Assembly: GCA_018364455.1 (NCBI GenBank)
Contig: JAGZLW010000023.1
Location: forward strand, 1-27,796
Origin: Streptococcus mitis
GTDB lineage: Bacteria; Bacillota; Bacilli; Lactobacillales; Streptococcaceae
DNA: 27,796 nucleotides
Direction: 5' to 3'
This document shows positions 14,548 through 21,688 of this stretch, one piece after another. A model generated the notes under the pieces. It had not been told where the DNA came from and ran no database searches. It worked only from the letters and a program-made list of their open reading frames with translations. Each line of letters starts with the position of its first letter. The stretch's first letter is position 1. The position numbers were made by a program, and so were the translations under genes.

Positions 14548-15473
14548 TGTCTACAATCGATAAAGAAAAATTTCAGTTTGTAAAACGTGACGATTTTGCC
14601 TCTGAAGCCATTGATGCGCCAGCTTATTCATACTGGGGTTCAGTGTTTAGACAATTTATGAAGAAAAAATCAACTGTAGTCATGTTGGGAATCTTGGTAG
14701 CCATCATTTTGATGAGTTTCATCTACCCAATGTTTTCTAAGTTTGATTTCAATGATGTCAGCAAGGTAAACGACTTTAGTGCTCGTTATATCAAGCCAAA
14801 TGCTGAGCATTGGTTCGGTACAGACAGTAACGGTAAATCGCTCTTTGACGGTGTCTGGTTCGGAGCTCGTAACTCTATCCTCATTTCTGTGATTGCGACA
14901 GTGATTAACCTAGTTATCGGTGTCTTTGTCGGTGGTATTTGGGGGATTTCAAAATCAGTTGACCGTGTGATGATGGAAGTTTATAACGTCATCTCAAACA
15001 TCCCATCTCTTTTGATTGTCATTGTCTTGACTTACTCAATCGGAGCTGGATTCTGGAATCTGATTTTTGCCATGAGTGTGACGACATGGATTGGGATTGC
15101 CTTCATGATCCGTGTGCAAATCTTGCGTTATCGTGACTTGGAATACAACTTGGCGTCACGTACTTTGGGAACACCAACCTTGAAGATTGTTGCCAAAAAT
15201 ATTATGCCACAATTGGTATCTGTTATTGTGACAACCATGACTCAAATGCTTCCAAGCTTTATCTCATACGAAGCTTTCTTGTCATTCTTCGGTCTTGGAT
15301 TACCAATTACCGTGCCAAGTTTGGGGCGTTTGATTTCAGATTATTCACAAAACGTAACAACCAATGCTTACTTGTTCTGGATTCCATTGACAACCCTTGT
15401 CTTGGTATCCTTGTCCCTTTTCGTAGTTGGTCAAAACTTAGCGGATGCTAGTGATCCACGTACACATAGATAG
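14547..15473 (+). CDS. amiD: Oligopeptide ABC importer permease AmiD
   Basis: This 308-residue permease of the OppC type has a cytoplasmic N-terminal tail (1-40), a membrane segment at about 40-62, an OppC_N region and five further segments. HWFGTDSNGKSLFDGVWFGARNS is the conserved post-TM1 block of this subfamily (shown in the translation of 14808-14875). The EAA-type loop reads LASRTLGTPTLKIVAKNIMP. It overlaps amiC by one base and has AGGAGG 5-10 bases before its ATG. amiE follows after 8 bases. Confidence 0.96.
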   Translation: MSTIDKEKFQFVKRDDFASEAIDAPAYSYWGSVFRQFMKKKSTVVMLGILVAIILMSFIYPMFSKFDFNDVSKVNDFSARYIKPNAEHWFGTDSNGKSLFDGVWFGARNSILISVIATVINLVIGVFVGGIWGISKSVDRVMMEVYNVISNIPSLLIVIVLTYSIGAGFWNLIFAMSVTTWIGIAFMIRVQILRYRDLEYNLASRTLGTPTLKIVAKNIMPQLVSVIVTTMTQMLPSFISYEAFLSFFGLGLPITVPSLGRLISDYSQNVTTNAYLFWIPLTTLVLVSLSLFVVGQNLADASDPRTHR

Positions 15474-15481
15474 GAGTAGAA

Positions 15482-16549
15482 ATGACAAAAGAAAAAAATG
15501 TAATTTTGACTGCTCGCGATATTGTCGTGGAATTTGACGTTCGTGACAAAGTATTGACAGCCATTCGCGGCGTTTCCCTTGAACTAGTTGAAGGAGAAGT
15601 ATTAGCCCTTGTAGGTGAGTCAGGATCAGGAAAATCTGTTTTGACAAAGACTTTCACAGGTATGCTCGAAGAAAATGGTCGCATTGCCCAAGGAAGTATT
15701 GACTACCGTGGTCAGGATTTGACAGCCTTGTCTTCTCACAAAGATTGGGAACAAATTCGTGGCGCTAAGATTGCAACTATCTTCCAAGATCCAATGACTA
15801 GTTTGGACCCAATTAAAACAATTGGTAGTCAGATTACAGAAGTTATTGTAAAACACCAAGGAAAAACAGCTAAAGAAGCGAAAGAATTAGCGATTGACTA
15901 CATGAATAAGGTTGGGATTCCAGATGCAGATAGACGTTTTGATGAATACCCATTCCAATATTCTGGAGGAATGCGTCAACGTATCGTTATTGCGATTGCC
16001 CTTGCCTGCCGACCTGATGTCTTGATTTGTGATGAGCCAACAACTGCCTTGGATGTGACCATCCAAGCTCAGATTATTGATTTGCTCAAATCGTTACAAA
16101 ACGAGTACCATTTCACAACAATCTTTATTACCCACGACCTTGGTGTGGTGGCAAGTATTGCGGATAAGGTAGCGGTTATGTATGCAGGAGAAATCGTTGA
16201 GTATGGAACTGTTGAGGAAGTCTTCTATGACCCTCGCCATCCATATACATGGAGTCTCTTGTCTAGCTTGCCTCAGCTTGCTGATGATAAAGGGGATCTT
16301 TACTCAATCCCAGGAACACCTCCGTCACTTTATACTGACCTGAAAGGGGATGCCTTTGCCTTGCGTTCTGACTATGCAATGCAGATTGACTTCGAACAAA
16401 AAGCTCCTCAATTCTCAGTATCAGAGACACATTGGGCTAAAACTTGGCTTCTTCATGAGGATGCTCCAAAAGTAGAAAAACCAGCTGTGATTGCAAATCT
16501 CCATGATAAGATTCGTGAAAAAATGGGATTTGCCCATCTGGAAGACTAG
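15482..16549 (+). CDS. amiE: Oligopeptide ABC importer ATPase AmiE
   Basis: AmiE is the OppD-type ATPase of the peptide importer (355 residues). Walker A is GESGSGKS (45-52), the ABC signature YSGGMRQR, Walker B VLICDEPTTAL and the switch histidine lies in FITHDLG. The C-terminal oligopeptide-transport extension follows Walker B (HPYTWSLLSSLPQL). It is longer than usual after that region, like pneumococcal AmiE. AGGAG lies 8 bases before the ATG. AmiE works as a heterodimer with AmiF. Confidence 0.97.
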   Translation: MTKEKNVILTARDIVVEFDVRDKVLTAIRGVSLELVEGEVLALVGESGSGKSVLTKTFTGMLEENGRIAQGSIDYRGQDLTALSSHKDWEQIRGAKIATIFQDPMTSLDPIKTIGSQITEVIVKHQGKTAKEAKELAIDYMNKVGIPDADRRFDEYPFQYSGGMRQRIVIAIALACRPDVLICDEPTTALDVTIQAQIIDLLKSLQNEYHFTTIFITHDLGVVASIADKVAVMYAGEIVEYGTVEEVFYDPRHPYTWSLLSSLPQLADDKGDLYSIPGTPPSLYTDLKGDAFALRSDYAMQIDFEQKAPQFSVSETHWAKTWLLHEDAPKVEKPAVIANLHDKIREKMGFAHLED

Positions 16550-16559
16550 GAGGAAGGAA

Positions 16560-17486
16560 ATGTCTGAAAAATTAGTAGAAATCAAAGATTTAGAAATTTC
16601 CTTCGGTGAAGGAAGTAAGAAGTTTGTCGCAGTTAAAAATGCTAACTTCTTTATCAACAAGGGAGAAACGTTCTCGCTTGTAGGTGAGTCAGGTAGTGGG
16701 AAAACAACTATTGGTCGTGCTATCATCGGTCTTAATGATACAAGTAATGGTGATATCATTTTTGATGGTCAAAAGATTAATGGTAAGAAATCGCGTGAAC
16801 AAGCTGCGGAATTGATTCGTCGTATCCAGATGATTTTCCAAGACCCTGCCGCAAGTTTGAATGAACGTGCCACTGTTGATTATATTATTTCTGAAGGTCT
16901 TTACAATCATCATCTGTTCAAGGATGAAGAAGAACGTAAAGAGAAAGTTAAAAATATTATCCGTGAAGTAGGTCTTCTTGCTGAGCACTTGACTCGCTAC
17001 CCCCATGAATTCTCAGGTGGTCAACGTCAACGTATCGGTATTGCCCGTGCCTTGGTCATGCAACCAGATTTTGTTATTGCAGATGAACCCATTTCAGCCT
17101 TGGACGTTTCTGTGCGTGCCCAAGTCTTGAACTTGCTCAAAAAATTCCAAAAAGAGCTCGGTTTGACCTATCTCTTCATCGCCCATGATTTGTCGGTCGT
17201 TCGCTTTATTTCAGATCGTATCGCAGTTATTTATAAGGGTGTTATTGTAGAGGTTGCAGAAACAGAAGAATTATTTAACAATCCAATTCACCCATATACT
17301 CAAGCCTTGCTTTCAGCGGTACCAATCCCAGATCCAATCTTGGAACGTAAGAAGGTCTTGAAGGTTTACGACCCAAGTCAACACGATTATGAGACTGATA
17401 AACCGTCTATGGTTGAAATCCGTCCAGGTCACTATGTTTGGGCTAACCAAGCCGAATTGGCGCGTTACCAACAAGGGTTAAACTAA
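16560..17486 (+). CDS. amiF: Oligopeptide ABC importer ATPase AmiF
   Basis: AmiF is the OppF-type ATPase (308 residues). Walker A is GESGSGKT (42-49), the signature is FSGGQRQR, Walker B FVIADEPISAL, and the H-loop reads FIAHDLS. The C-terminal part contains HPYTQALLSAVPIPDP, the oligopeptide/dipeptide extension. I placed the start at ATG 16560, 7 bases after AGGAGG, because the in-frame ATG further upstream (16491) would add 23 residues that overlap amiE and have no ribosome-binding site. The last gene of the ami operon, it is followed by a strong terminator. Confidence 0.96.
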   Translation: MSEKLVEIKDLEISFGEGSKKFVAVKNANFFINKGETFSLVGESGSGKTTIGRAIIGLNDTSNGDIIFDGQKINGKKSREQAAELIRRIQMIFQDPAASLNERATVDYIISEGLYNHHLFKDEEERKEKVKNIIREVGLLAEHLTRYPHEFSGGQRQRIGIARALVMQPDFVIADEPISALDVSVRAQVLNLLKKFQKELGLTYLFIAHDLSVVRFISDRIAVIYKGVIVEVAETEELFNNPIHPYTQALLSAVPIPDPILERKKVLKVYDPSQHDYETDKPSMVEIRPGHYVWANQAELARYQQGLN

Positions 17487-17490
17487 TATT

Positions 17491-17539
17491 GGTTTTATAA
17501 TTTCCATGTCAACTTTTATGGAAATTATAAACCTTTTTT
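17491..17539 (+). terminator. Strong intrinsic terminator at the end of the ami operon
   Basis: A 16-bp stem with one bulged base (17491-17507 with 17518-17533) closes a 10-base loop and is followed by six T residues. It isolates the ami operon from the next transporter. Confidence 0.92.
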
Positions 17540-17579
17540 GTTGGACTGATTTGAAAAAACTTTGAAAGTAGCTTGAAAG

Positions 17580-17613
17580 AATTTTCGAAAAATTTTAAAA
17601 AATTCTGAAATAT
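17580..17613. promoter_or_regulatory. Two CodY-box-like motifs in front of the trpX leader promoter
   Basis: AATTTTCGAAAAATT (17580-17594) matches 13 of 15 consensus positions but misses the central W-G. AAAATTCTGAAATAT (17599-17613) keeps the central TTCTGAAA and matches 11 of 15. Both sit just before the -35 box. The region is very A/T-rich, so chance matches are possible. Confidence 0.35.
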
Positions 17614-17615
17614 TC

Positions 17616-17644
17616 TTGACAGGTGATGAAAAAGGTGGTAAGAT
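17616..17644 (+). promoter_or_regulatory. Promoter of the trpXYZ leader transcript
   Basis: A perfect TTGACA (17616-17621), a 17-base spacer and TAAGAT (17639-17644) form a strong sigma-A promoter. The transcript should start near 17651, about 26 bases before the leader-peptide ATG and 290 bases before trpX. Confidence 0.85.
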
Positions 17645-17676
17645 AAGAAACATCAAAAAAGAAAGCAGAAAAAGAA

Positions 17677-17736
17677 ATGAATAAAAGACAAGCTGTAACG
17701 ATGAATCAAAACTTTTACTTTAGCTACTTTAGATAG
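17677..17736 (+). CDS. Aromatic-rich attenuator leader peptide (19 residues)
   Basis: The open frame encodes MNKRQAVTMNQNFYFSYFR and stops at TAG 17734-17736. Five of the six codons at 17713-17730 are Phe or Tyr (TTT TAC TTT AGC TAC TTT); there is no Trp codon. The peptide begins about 26 bases after the predicted transcription start, behind a purine-rich but weak ribosome-binding region, and ends one base before the first arm of an RNA hairpin. This is the layout of ribosome-mediated attenuators such as pheL or trpL. Its likely role is to report charged tRNA-Phe/tRNA-Tyr supply to the downstream importer. An alternative start at the internal Met9 codon is possible. I do not recall a described homologue. 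Confidence 0.8.
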   Translation: MNKRQAVTMNQNFYFSYFR

Positions 17737-17737
17737 T

Positions 17738-17908
17738 GTTTGTAGACATGTCACCATGGATGCAAACAGTTCAAGCAATTTGTTTGTATCTATGTGGCTA
17801 AGATTTTTGATTGTGGTCCATATAGATGAATATCTAAATGGACTAGCAAAGTTATAACTTGTTAGATTATTTCAAGCATCCGTTTAGATAGTATCTAGGC
17901 GGTTTTTT
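17738..17908 (+). promoter_or_regulatory. Seven-segment transcription attenuator upstream of trpX
   Basis: Segments: 1 = 17738-17750, 2 = 17755-17767, 3 = 17782-17797, 4 = 17816-17827, 5 = 17832-17843, 6 = 17880-17889, 7 = 17893-17902. Each neighbouring pair can form a helix: 1:2 (11 pairs with a 2x2 mismatch), 2:3 (13 contiguous pairs, two G-U), 3:4 (10 pairs, one G-U), 4:5 (11 pairs, one mismatch), 5:6 (10 pairs, one G-U) and 6:7 (10 pairs, two G-U), the terminator. Only the sets 1:2+3:4+5:6 or 2:3+4:5+6:7 can fill completely. A ribosome at the leader stop codon masks segment 1 and favours the terminating set; one stalled on the Phe/Tyr codons leaves segment 1 free and favours the read-through set. 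No T-box motif is present. Confidence 0.8.
17880..17908 (+). terminator. Attenuator terminator just before trpX
   Basis: CCGTTTAGAT pairs with ATCTAGGCGG over 10 base pairs around a 3-base loop, followed by six T residues. It lies 31 bases before the trpX ATG. The 5' arm can alternatively pair with 17832-17841. Confidence 0.88.
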
Positions 17909-17938
17909 GTTTTATCTTTTCTGAGAAGGAGTTTCATT

Positions 17939-18916
17939 ATGAAAGTTGTTCGAAAATTACTAGCACCCCTCTTGGTAGTGGGGATTCTCTTGACCTCTCT
18001 GATTAGTTTACATCAGTTGAAGGCAGATAAGAAAAAAGATGTATTTCGTATCGGTATTTCACAATTTATTACCCACCAGTCTCTAGACGCTACTAGAGAA
18101 GGTTTTGTGGATGAGCTGGGCAAGCAAGGCTATGTTGAAGGGAAAAATATCGAGATTGATTTGCAAAATGCACAGGGAGAACAAAGAAATCTAAAAACCA
18201 TTTCCCAGCAACTAGCAGAATCTAGTGATGTCGTTCTAGCTATCGCAACGCCTTCTGCTCAGAGCTTGGCCAATACAACACAAACGACGCCTGTTATCTT
18301 TTCAGCGGTAACAGATCCTGTCAGTGCCAAGTTGGTTGAGTCAAGAGAACATCCTGGGGGCAATGTAACTGGGACAAGCGATCAGTCATCAGATGCCATT
18401 TCAACCCAAATCAATTTGATAAAGAAAGTGTTGCCAAAAGCTAAAACGATTGGAATCCTCTATACTCAGAGCGAGCCAAACTCAGTTGTCCAAAAGGATG
18501 AAGCTAAGCGCCTTCTGGAAGAAAAAGGCTTTAGTGTTGTTGAAAAAACAATCTTGGACAGTAACAACGTCAAGGCGGCAGCAGAGAGTTTGATGGCAGA
18601 GGTGGATATGGTTTTTGTACCAACGGATAATATCATTTCGTCAACCATGGAAACAGTTAAGCAGGTTTCTATTAAACACAAGGTTCCAGTATTCGGTGGT
18701 TCAACAGAAATGATTGCTGTTGGTGGCTTGTATAACTACGGAACCAATTATGAAGAATTGGGAAGACAGACAGCTCGCATGCTGATTCGTGTTTTAAAAG
18801 GTGAGAAGCCAGAAAATATAGCAGTTGAGTTGCCTGAAAAATTGGAATTGCATACTAATCAAGAAATGGCAGATGCATTGGGAATTGATATTAGTAAGTT
18901 AGAAGGCAAGGAATAA
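17939..18916 (+). CDS. trpX: ABC importer substrate-binding protein, TrpX family (aromatic amino acid type)
   Basis: The 325-residue protein belongs to the ABC_sub_bind family (PF04392-like), with two periplasmic-binding-type lobes. It begins with a hydrophobic segment (about 8-27), then starts its folded part at DVFRIGISQFITHQSLD. Family stretches include VVLAIATPSAQSLANTT, PVIFSAVTDPVSAKLV, GGNVTGTSD and VPVFGGSTEMIAVGG. There is no cysteine in or after the signal, so no lipobox: it is either held by an uncleaved signal anchor or secreted. The usual annotation is tryptophan importer; the leader peptide upstream (Phe/Tyr, no Trp) suggests phenylalanine or tyrosine may be the controlling, perhaps transported, ligand. 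AAGGAG lies 8 bases before the ATG. Confidence 0.85.
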   Translation: MKVVRKLLAPLLVVGILLTSLISLHQLKADKKKDVFRIGISQFITHQSLDATREGFVDELGKQGYVEGKNIEIDLQNAQGEQRNLKTISQQLAESSDVVLAIATPSAQSLANTTQTTPVIFSAVTDPVSAKLVESREHPGGNVTGTSDQSSDAISTQINLIKKVLPKAKTIGILYTQSEPNSVVQKDEAKRLLEEKGFSVVEKTILDSNNVKAAAESLMAEVDMVFVPTDNIISSTMETVKQVSIKHKVPVFGGSTEMIAVGGLYNYGTNYEELGRQTARMLIRVLKGEKPENIAVELPEKLELHTNQEMADALGIDISKLEGKE

Positions 18917-18927
18917 GGAGGTTTAAG

Positions 18928-19821
18928 ATGAATTTTGTGTTATCTAGTTTATCAGAAGGTTTGTTGTGGTCGATTATGGCCATTGGGGTCTACTTGACTT
19001 TCCGTATTTTGGACATTGCAGATATGACTGCTGAAGGAGCCTTTCCTCTGGGGGCAGCTGTCGTTGTATCACAGATACAGGCAGGGACAAATCCTTGGAT
19101 TGCGACTTTACTTGCTTTGCTGGCAGGTATGGTAGCAGGTCTTGTATCAGGAATGCTTCACACCAAGATGAAAATTCCAGCTCTCTTGACAGGTATTGTG
19201 ACCTTGACAGGGCTTTATTCAATCAATATTAAAATCATGGGAAGTGTGCCTAATCTTTCCTTGGGAGATTCTTCAACTGTCTTTAAACAGTTGGCTAGCT
19301 TGGGACTGACAACTGAAGAAGCTGTTTTCTCATTCAGTTTGGCCTGTCTCTTACTTGTTTGTTTGGTCTTGACTCTTTTGATGAAAACAGAGATTGGCTT
19401 GATTTTGCGTTCGACTGGGGACAATATTCCGATGAGTGAGGCCAATGGGGTCAATGTAGACACGATGAAGATTGTTGGTTACATGATTTCAAACGGCTTG
19501 ATTGCCCTATGTGGTTCCTTGTTTGCCCAAAATGATGGATTTTCAGATGTGACTTCTGGGACAGGAACCATTGTTGTTGGTTTGAGTGCAGTTATTATTG
19601 CGGAAGTTTTGATTCACGATTTGACCATTGGAAGCCGCTTATTATCCATCGGAATCGGTGCTATTGTTTACCGTTTGATTATTTTAAATATCTATGAAAT
19701 TCCAAATCTAGATCAAAATCTGGTTCGTCTCTTTAATGCAATCTTGCTCGCTTTAGTTTTATTTGCACCAGAATTGCAAAAGAGATTAAAGATTCGTGGT
19801 CTGAAATTGAGAAATGAATAG
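18928..19821 (+). CDS. trpY: ABC importer permease, TrpY family
   Basis: The 297-residue permease is of the branched-chain-type (BPD_transp_2) family, with about eight or nine membrane segments, the first at about 10-27 and the last at about 265-283. The stretch RSTGDNIPMSEANGVNVDTMKI, cut here as RSTGDNIPMSEANG plus what follows, is the cytoplasmic coupling loop of this family and should dock on the ATPase encoded next. AAGGAGG precedes the ATG, 11 bases after the trpX stop. The trpX-trpY-trpZ order is the common one in streptococci. Confidence 0.9.
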   Translation: MNFVLSSLSEGLLWSIMAIGVYLTFRILDIADMTAEGAFPLGAAVVVSQIQAGTNPWIATLLALLAGMVAGLVSGMLHTKMKIPALLTGIVTLTGLYSINIKIMGSVPNLSLGDSSTVFKQLASLGLTTEEAVFSFSLACLLLVCLVLTLLMKTEIGLILRSTGDNIPMSEANGVNVDTMKIVGYMISNGLIALCGSLFAQNDGFSDVTSGTGTIVVGLSAVIIAEVLIHDLTIGSRLLSIGIGAIVYRLIILNIYEIPNLDQNLVRLFNAILLALVLFAPELQKRLKIRGLKLRNE

Positions 19822-19833
19822 GAGGAGAAAGTT

Positions 19834-20637
19834 ATGGCAAGTTTGTTAACACTTGAAAATATTCACAAAACATTTGAAGCAGGGACGGTCAATGAGAACC
19901 ATGTCCTTAAAGGATTAGATTTAGAGGTTGAAGAGGGAGATTTTATCTCTGTGATTGGTGGAAATGGAGCAGGTAAATCCACTTTGATGAATATCTTGGC
20001 TGGCAATCTATCGGTGGACGAAGGGGACCTTTTATTGGCGGGTAAATCCATTAAAAATCTGAGTGTAAGAAAGAGAGCCAAGGATATCGCCCGTGTTTTT
20101 CAAGATCCTAAGATGGGAACAGCTTCTCGTTTGACGATTGAGGAGAATATGGCTATTGCCTTGAGACGCGGGCAGAAGAGAGGGCTTGGTTGGGGCGTGA
20201 AGGAGAAGGATAGAATCCAGTTCCAAGAGGCCTTGAAGGAGTTGAATATTGGTCTTGAAAACCGCTTGAAAGTGGATACTCAATATCTCTCAGGAGGGCA
20301 AAGACAGGCCTTGACCCTAGTCATGGCAGCTCTGGTGAAACCCAAACTTTTACTTTTGGATGAACATACTGCGGCACTTGACCCGAAAACTAGTCAAATG
20401 GTGATGGATTTGACGCAAAAGATTGTGGAACACTATCAGTTGACGACTTTAATGATTACCCACGATATGAACCATGCGATTGAGTATGGTAATCGTCTCA
20501 TTATGCTCTATCAGGGTAAGATAGTGGTGGATGTTAAGGGAGAGGAGAAAAAGCATCTGACGGTTGAAGATCTCATGCATCTCTTCCAGAAAAATAGTGG
20601 TCAAAGTCTGGTCAGTGATGAATTAGTTTTGGGATAA
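19834..20637 (+). CDS. trpZ: ABC importer ATPase, TrpZ family
   Basis: The 267-residue ATPase has Walker A GGNGAGKST (about 43-51), signature YLSGGQRQA, Walker B LLLLDEHTAALD and the switch histidine in MITHDMN. The residue after the catalytic Glu is His instead of the usual Pro (DEH for DEP), which I believe is shared by this subfamily. It powers TrpY together with TrpX. GGAGGAGAAAG lies just before the ATG, 12 bases after trpY. A terminator follows, so the operon ends here. Confidence 0.92.
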   Translation: MASLLTLENIHKTFEAGTVNENHVLKGLDLEVEEGDFISVIGGNGAGKSTLMNILAGNLSVDEGDLLLAGKSIKNLSVRKRAKDIARVFQDPKMGTASRLTIEENMAIALRRGQKRGLGWGVKEKDRIQFQEALKELNIGLENRLKVDTQYLSGGQRQALTLVMAALVKPKLLLLDEHTAALDPKTSQMVMDLTQKIVEHYQLTTLMITHDMNHAIEYGNRLIMLYQGKIVVDVKGEEKKHLTVEDLMHLFQKNSGQSLVSDELVLG

Positions 20638-20644
20638 AGAAAAA

Positions 20645-20670
20645 GGCTGAGATCCAGTGTCTCAGTCTTT
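20645..20670 (+). terminator. Intrinsic terminator after trpZ
   Basis: An 8-bp stem (GGCTGAGA with TCTCAGTC, one G-U) and a 7-base loop are followed by TTT-A-TTT, starting 7 bases after the stop codon. Confidence 0.85.
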
Positions 20671-20682
20671 TATTTCTTACGC

Positions 20683-21294
20683 TTTGCAAAATCTACAAAT
20701 CGAAATTCTCGTGGGACACCTTATATTTATATGGGTGAGAAAAACGTGATGATTGACCCTGATTATGATTCCATGGATGATTATGTGTATGTTGAATCGC
20801 TCAATGCTTATCAGATGCTCTTAGAAGAAGGAAAAAGTCAGGAATAAGCCTTCCAGATTATTCAGGCTAAGTAGCGTGATAATTCACGAATTTCTATGCA
20901 GTGGGATGCTTTGGAAAATGCAGGATTCACAGTAGACATTCCTTGTCTCAAGGCAGGAAAATCCTACCCTCACATCAATGTAGAAAATGAAATCCAAGGT
21001 CCGATTTTCACCTTCTAACAAGACTTGATTCGACTTCGTAAAGAAATGCCTATCATCTCAGAAGGAAGCTACAAACCAGCCTTTGAGGATAGCAATCAAG
21101 TCTACGCTTTTGAACGTCAGTATGAGGATGAAAAGTTACTGGTCCTCAATAATTTTTATGCTACAGAAGTGGAAATGGACTTACCTCTAGCCTACCCAAA
21201 AGGACAAATTTTGCTTTCAAACTATGAAGATGCAGGAGTGTCTGAAAAAATTCTACTCGAACCCTATCAAACACTGGCTATCTATGTAAATTAA
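20683..21294 (+). pseudogene. treC: treC remnant: C-terminal third of alpha,alpha-phosphotrehalase, with three nonsense codons
   Basis: One continuous frame reads GTPYIYMGEK, DPDYDSMDDY, VESLNAYQMLLEEGKSQ, MQWDALENAG, KAGKSYPHINVENE and LIRLRKEMPIISEGSY, ending at TAA 21292-21294. This is the C-terminal part of a GH13 trehalose-6-phosphate hydrolase (full length is about 540 residues; about 200 codons remain). Three stops interrupt it in frame at 20845-20847, 20872-20874 and 21016-21018, with no frameshift. The catalytic barrel's first two thirds are missing, and treP and treR are absent from the window. The family motif GEE has become GEK. The homology is certain from 20713 (Gly-Thr-Pro); the exact left breakpoint lies between about 20671 and 20712. 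The 89-codon open frame after the last stop (from 21025) should not be taken as a gene. Confidence 0.9.
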
Positions 21295-21304
21295 ACTCAG
21301 TAAG

Positions 21305-21338
21305 GAGCCCTCTTTCGCAGAAAAGCAGGGTTCTTTTT
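21305..21338 (+). terminator. Intrinsic terminator after the treC remnant
   Basis: GAGCCCT and AGGGTTC form a 7-bp stem (one G-U) around a 15-base loop, followed by five T residues. It probably ended the former tre operon. Confidence 0.75.
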
Positions 21339-21373
21339 GCTGTCTATTCCATCCTTGAAAGCGTAAAACAAAC

Positions 21374-21402
21374 TGGTCAGGGTGGCTAGTTTGTGGTATA
21401 AT
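21374..21402 (+). promoter_or_regulatory. Promoter of yneF
   Basis: TGGTCA (21374-21379), a 17-base spacer ending in TGG and TATAAT (21397-21402) form an extended -10 promoter. AGGAG at 21424-21428 serves the start. Confidence 0.75.
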
Positions 21403-21435
21403 GAAAGAGACTCAAAAAGAAACAGGAGAAAAATG

Positions 21436-21684
21436 ATGGATTTACTATTAGCAATTGTATTGATTGTGCTAGCTTTTCTAGGAGGAGCTCTTGGAGGAAT
21501 GTACTTGGTTCGTAAGCAAATTGAAAAAGAATTTGCTGATAACCCACGTTTGAATGCTGAAGCAGTTCGTACTCTTTTGAGTGCAAATGGTCAAAAACCA
21601 AGCGAAGCTAAGGTACAACAAGTTTACCACCAAATCATCCGCCAACAAAAAGCAGCCCTTGCTAACAATAAAAAGAAAAAATAA
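21436..21684 (+). CDS. yneF: YneF/UPF0154 small membrane protein
   Basis: The 82-residue protein has one N-terminal membrane segment (about 3-24, with GGALGGMYL) followed by [23 protein letters not shown] and a basic tail, the hallmark arrangement of the UPF0154/YneF family. The function is unknown. Two adjacent ATG codons (21433 and 21436) are possible; the second has the better 7-base distance from AGGAG and gives the 82-residue length I recall for streptococci. The gene has its own promoter and appears to be single. Confidence 0.88.
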
Positions 21685-21688
21685 ATAA

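Noticed and set aside
16491..16559. An upstream ATG start for amiF
   Set aside because: It lies inside amiE without a ribosome-binding site, while ATG 16560 has AGGAGG at the right distance and gives the normal 308-residue length.
17651..17938. A T-box riboswitch in the long leader before trpX
   Set aside because: No T-box core motif (AGGGTGGNACCGCG) or specifier-loop layout is present. A leader peptide with paired alternative helices explains the region better.
21025..21294. An 89-codon open frame that could be annotated as a small glucosidase-like protein
   Set aside because: It continues in frame from the upstream treC homology across three stops, starts with a non-ATG codon in the middle of a family motif, and lacks a ribosome-binding site. 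It is the tail of the pseudogene.
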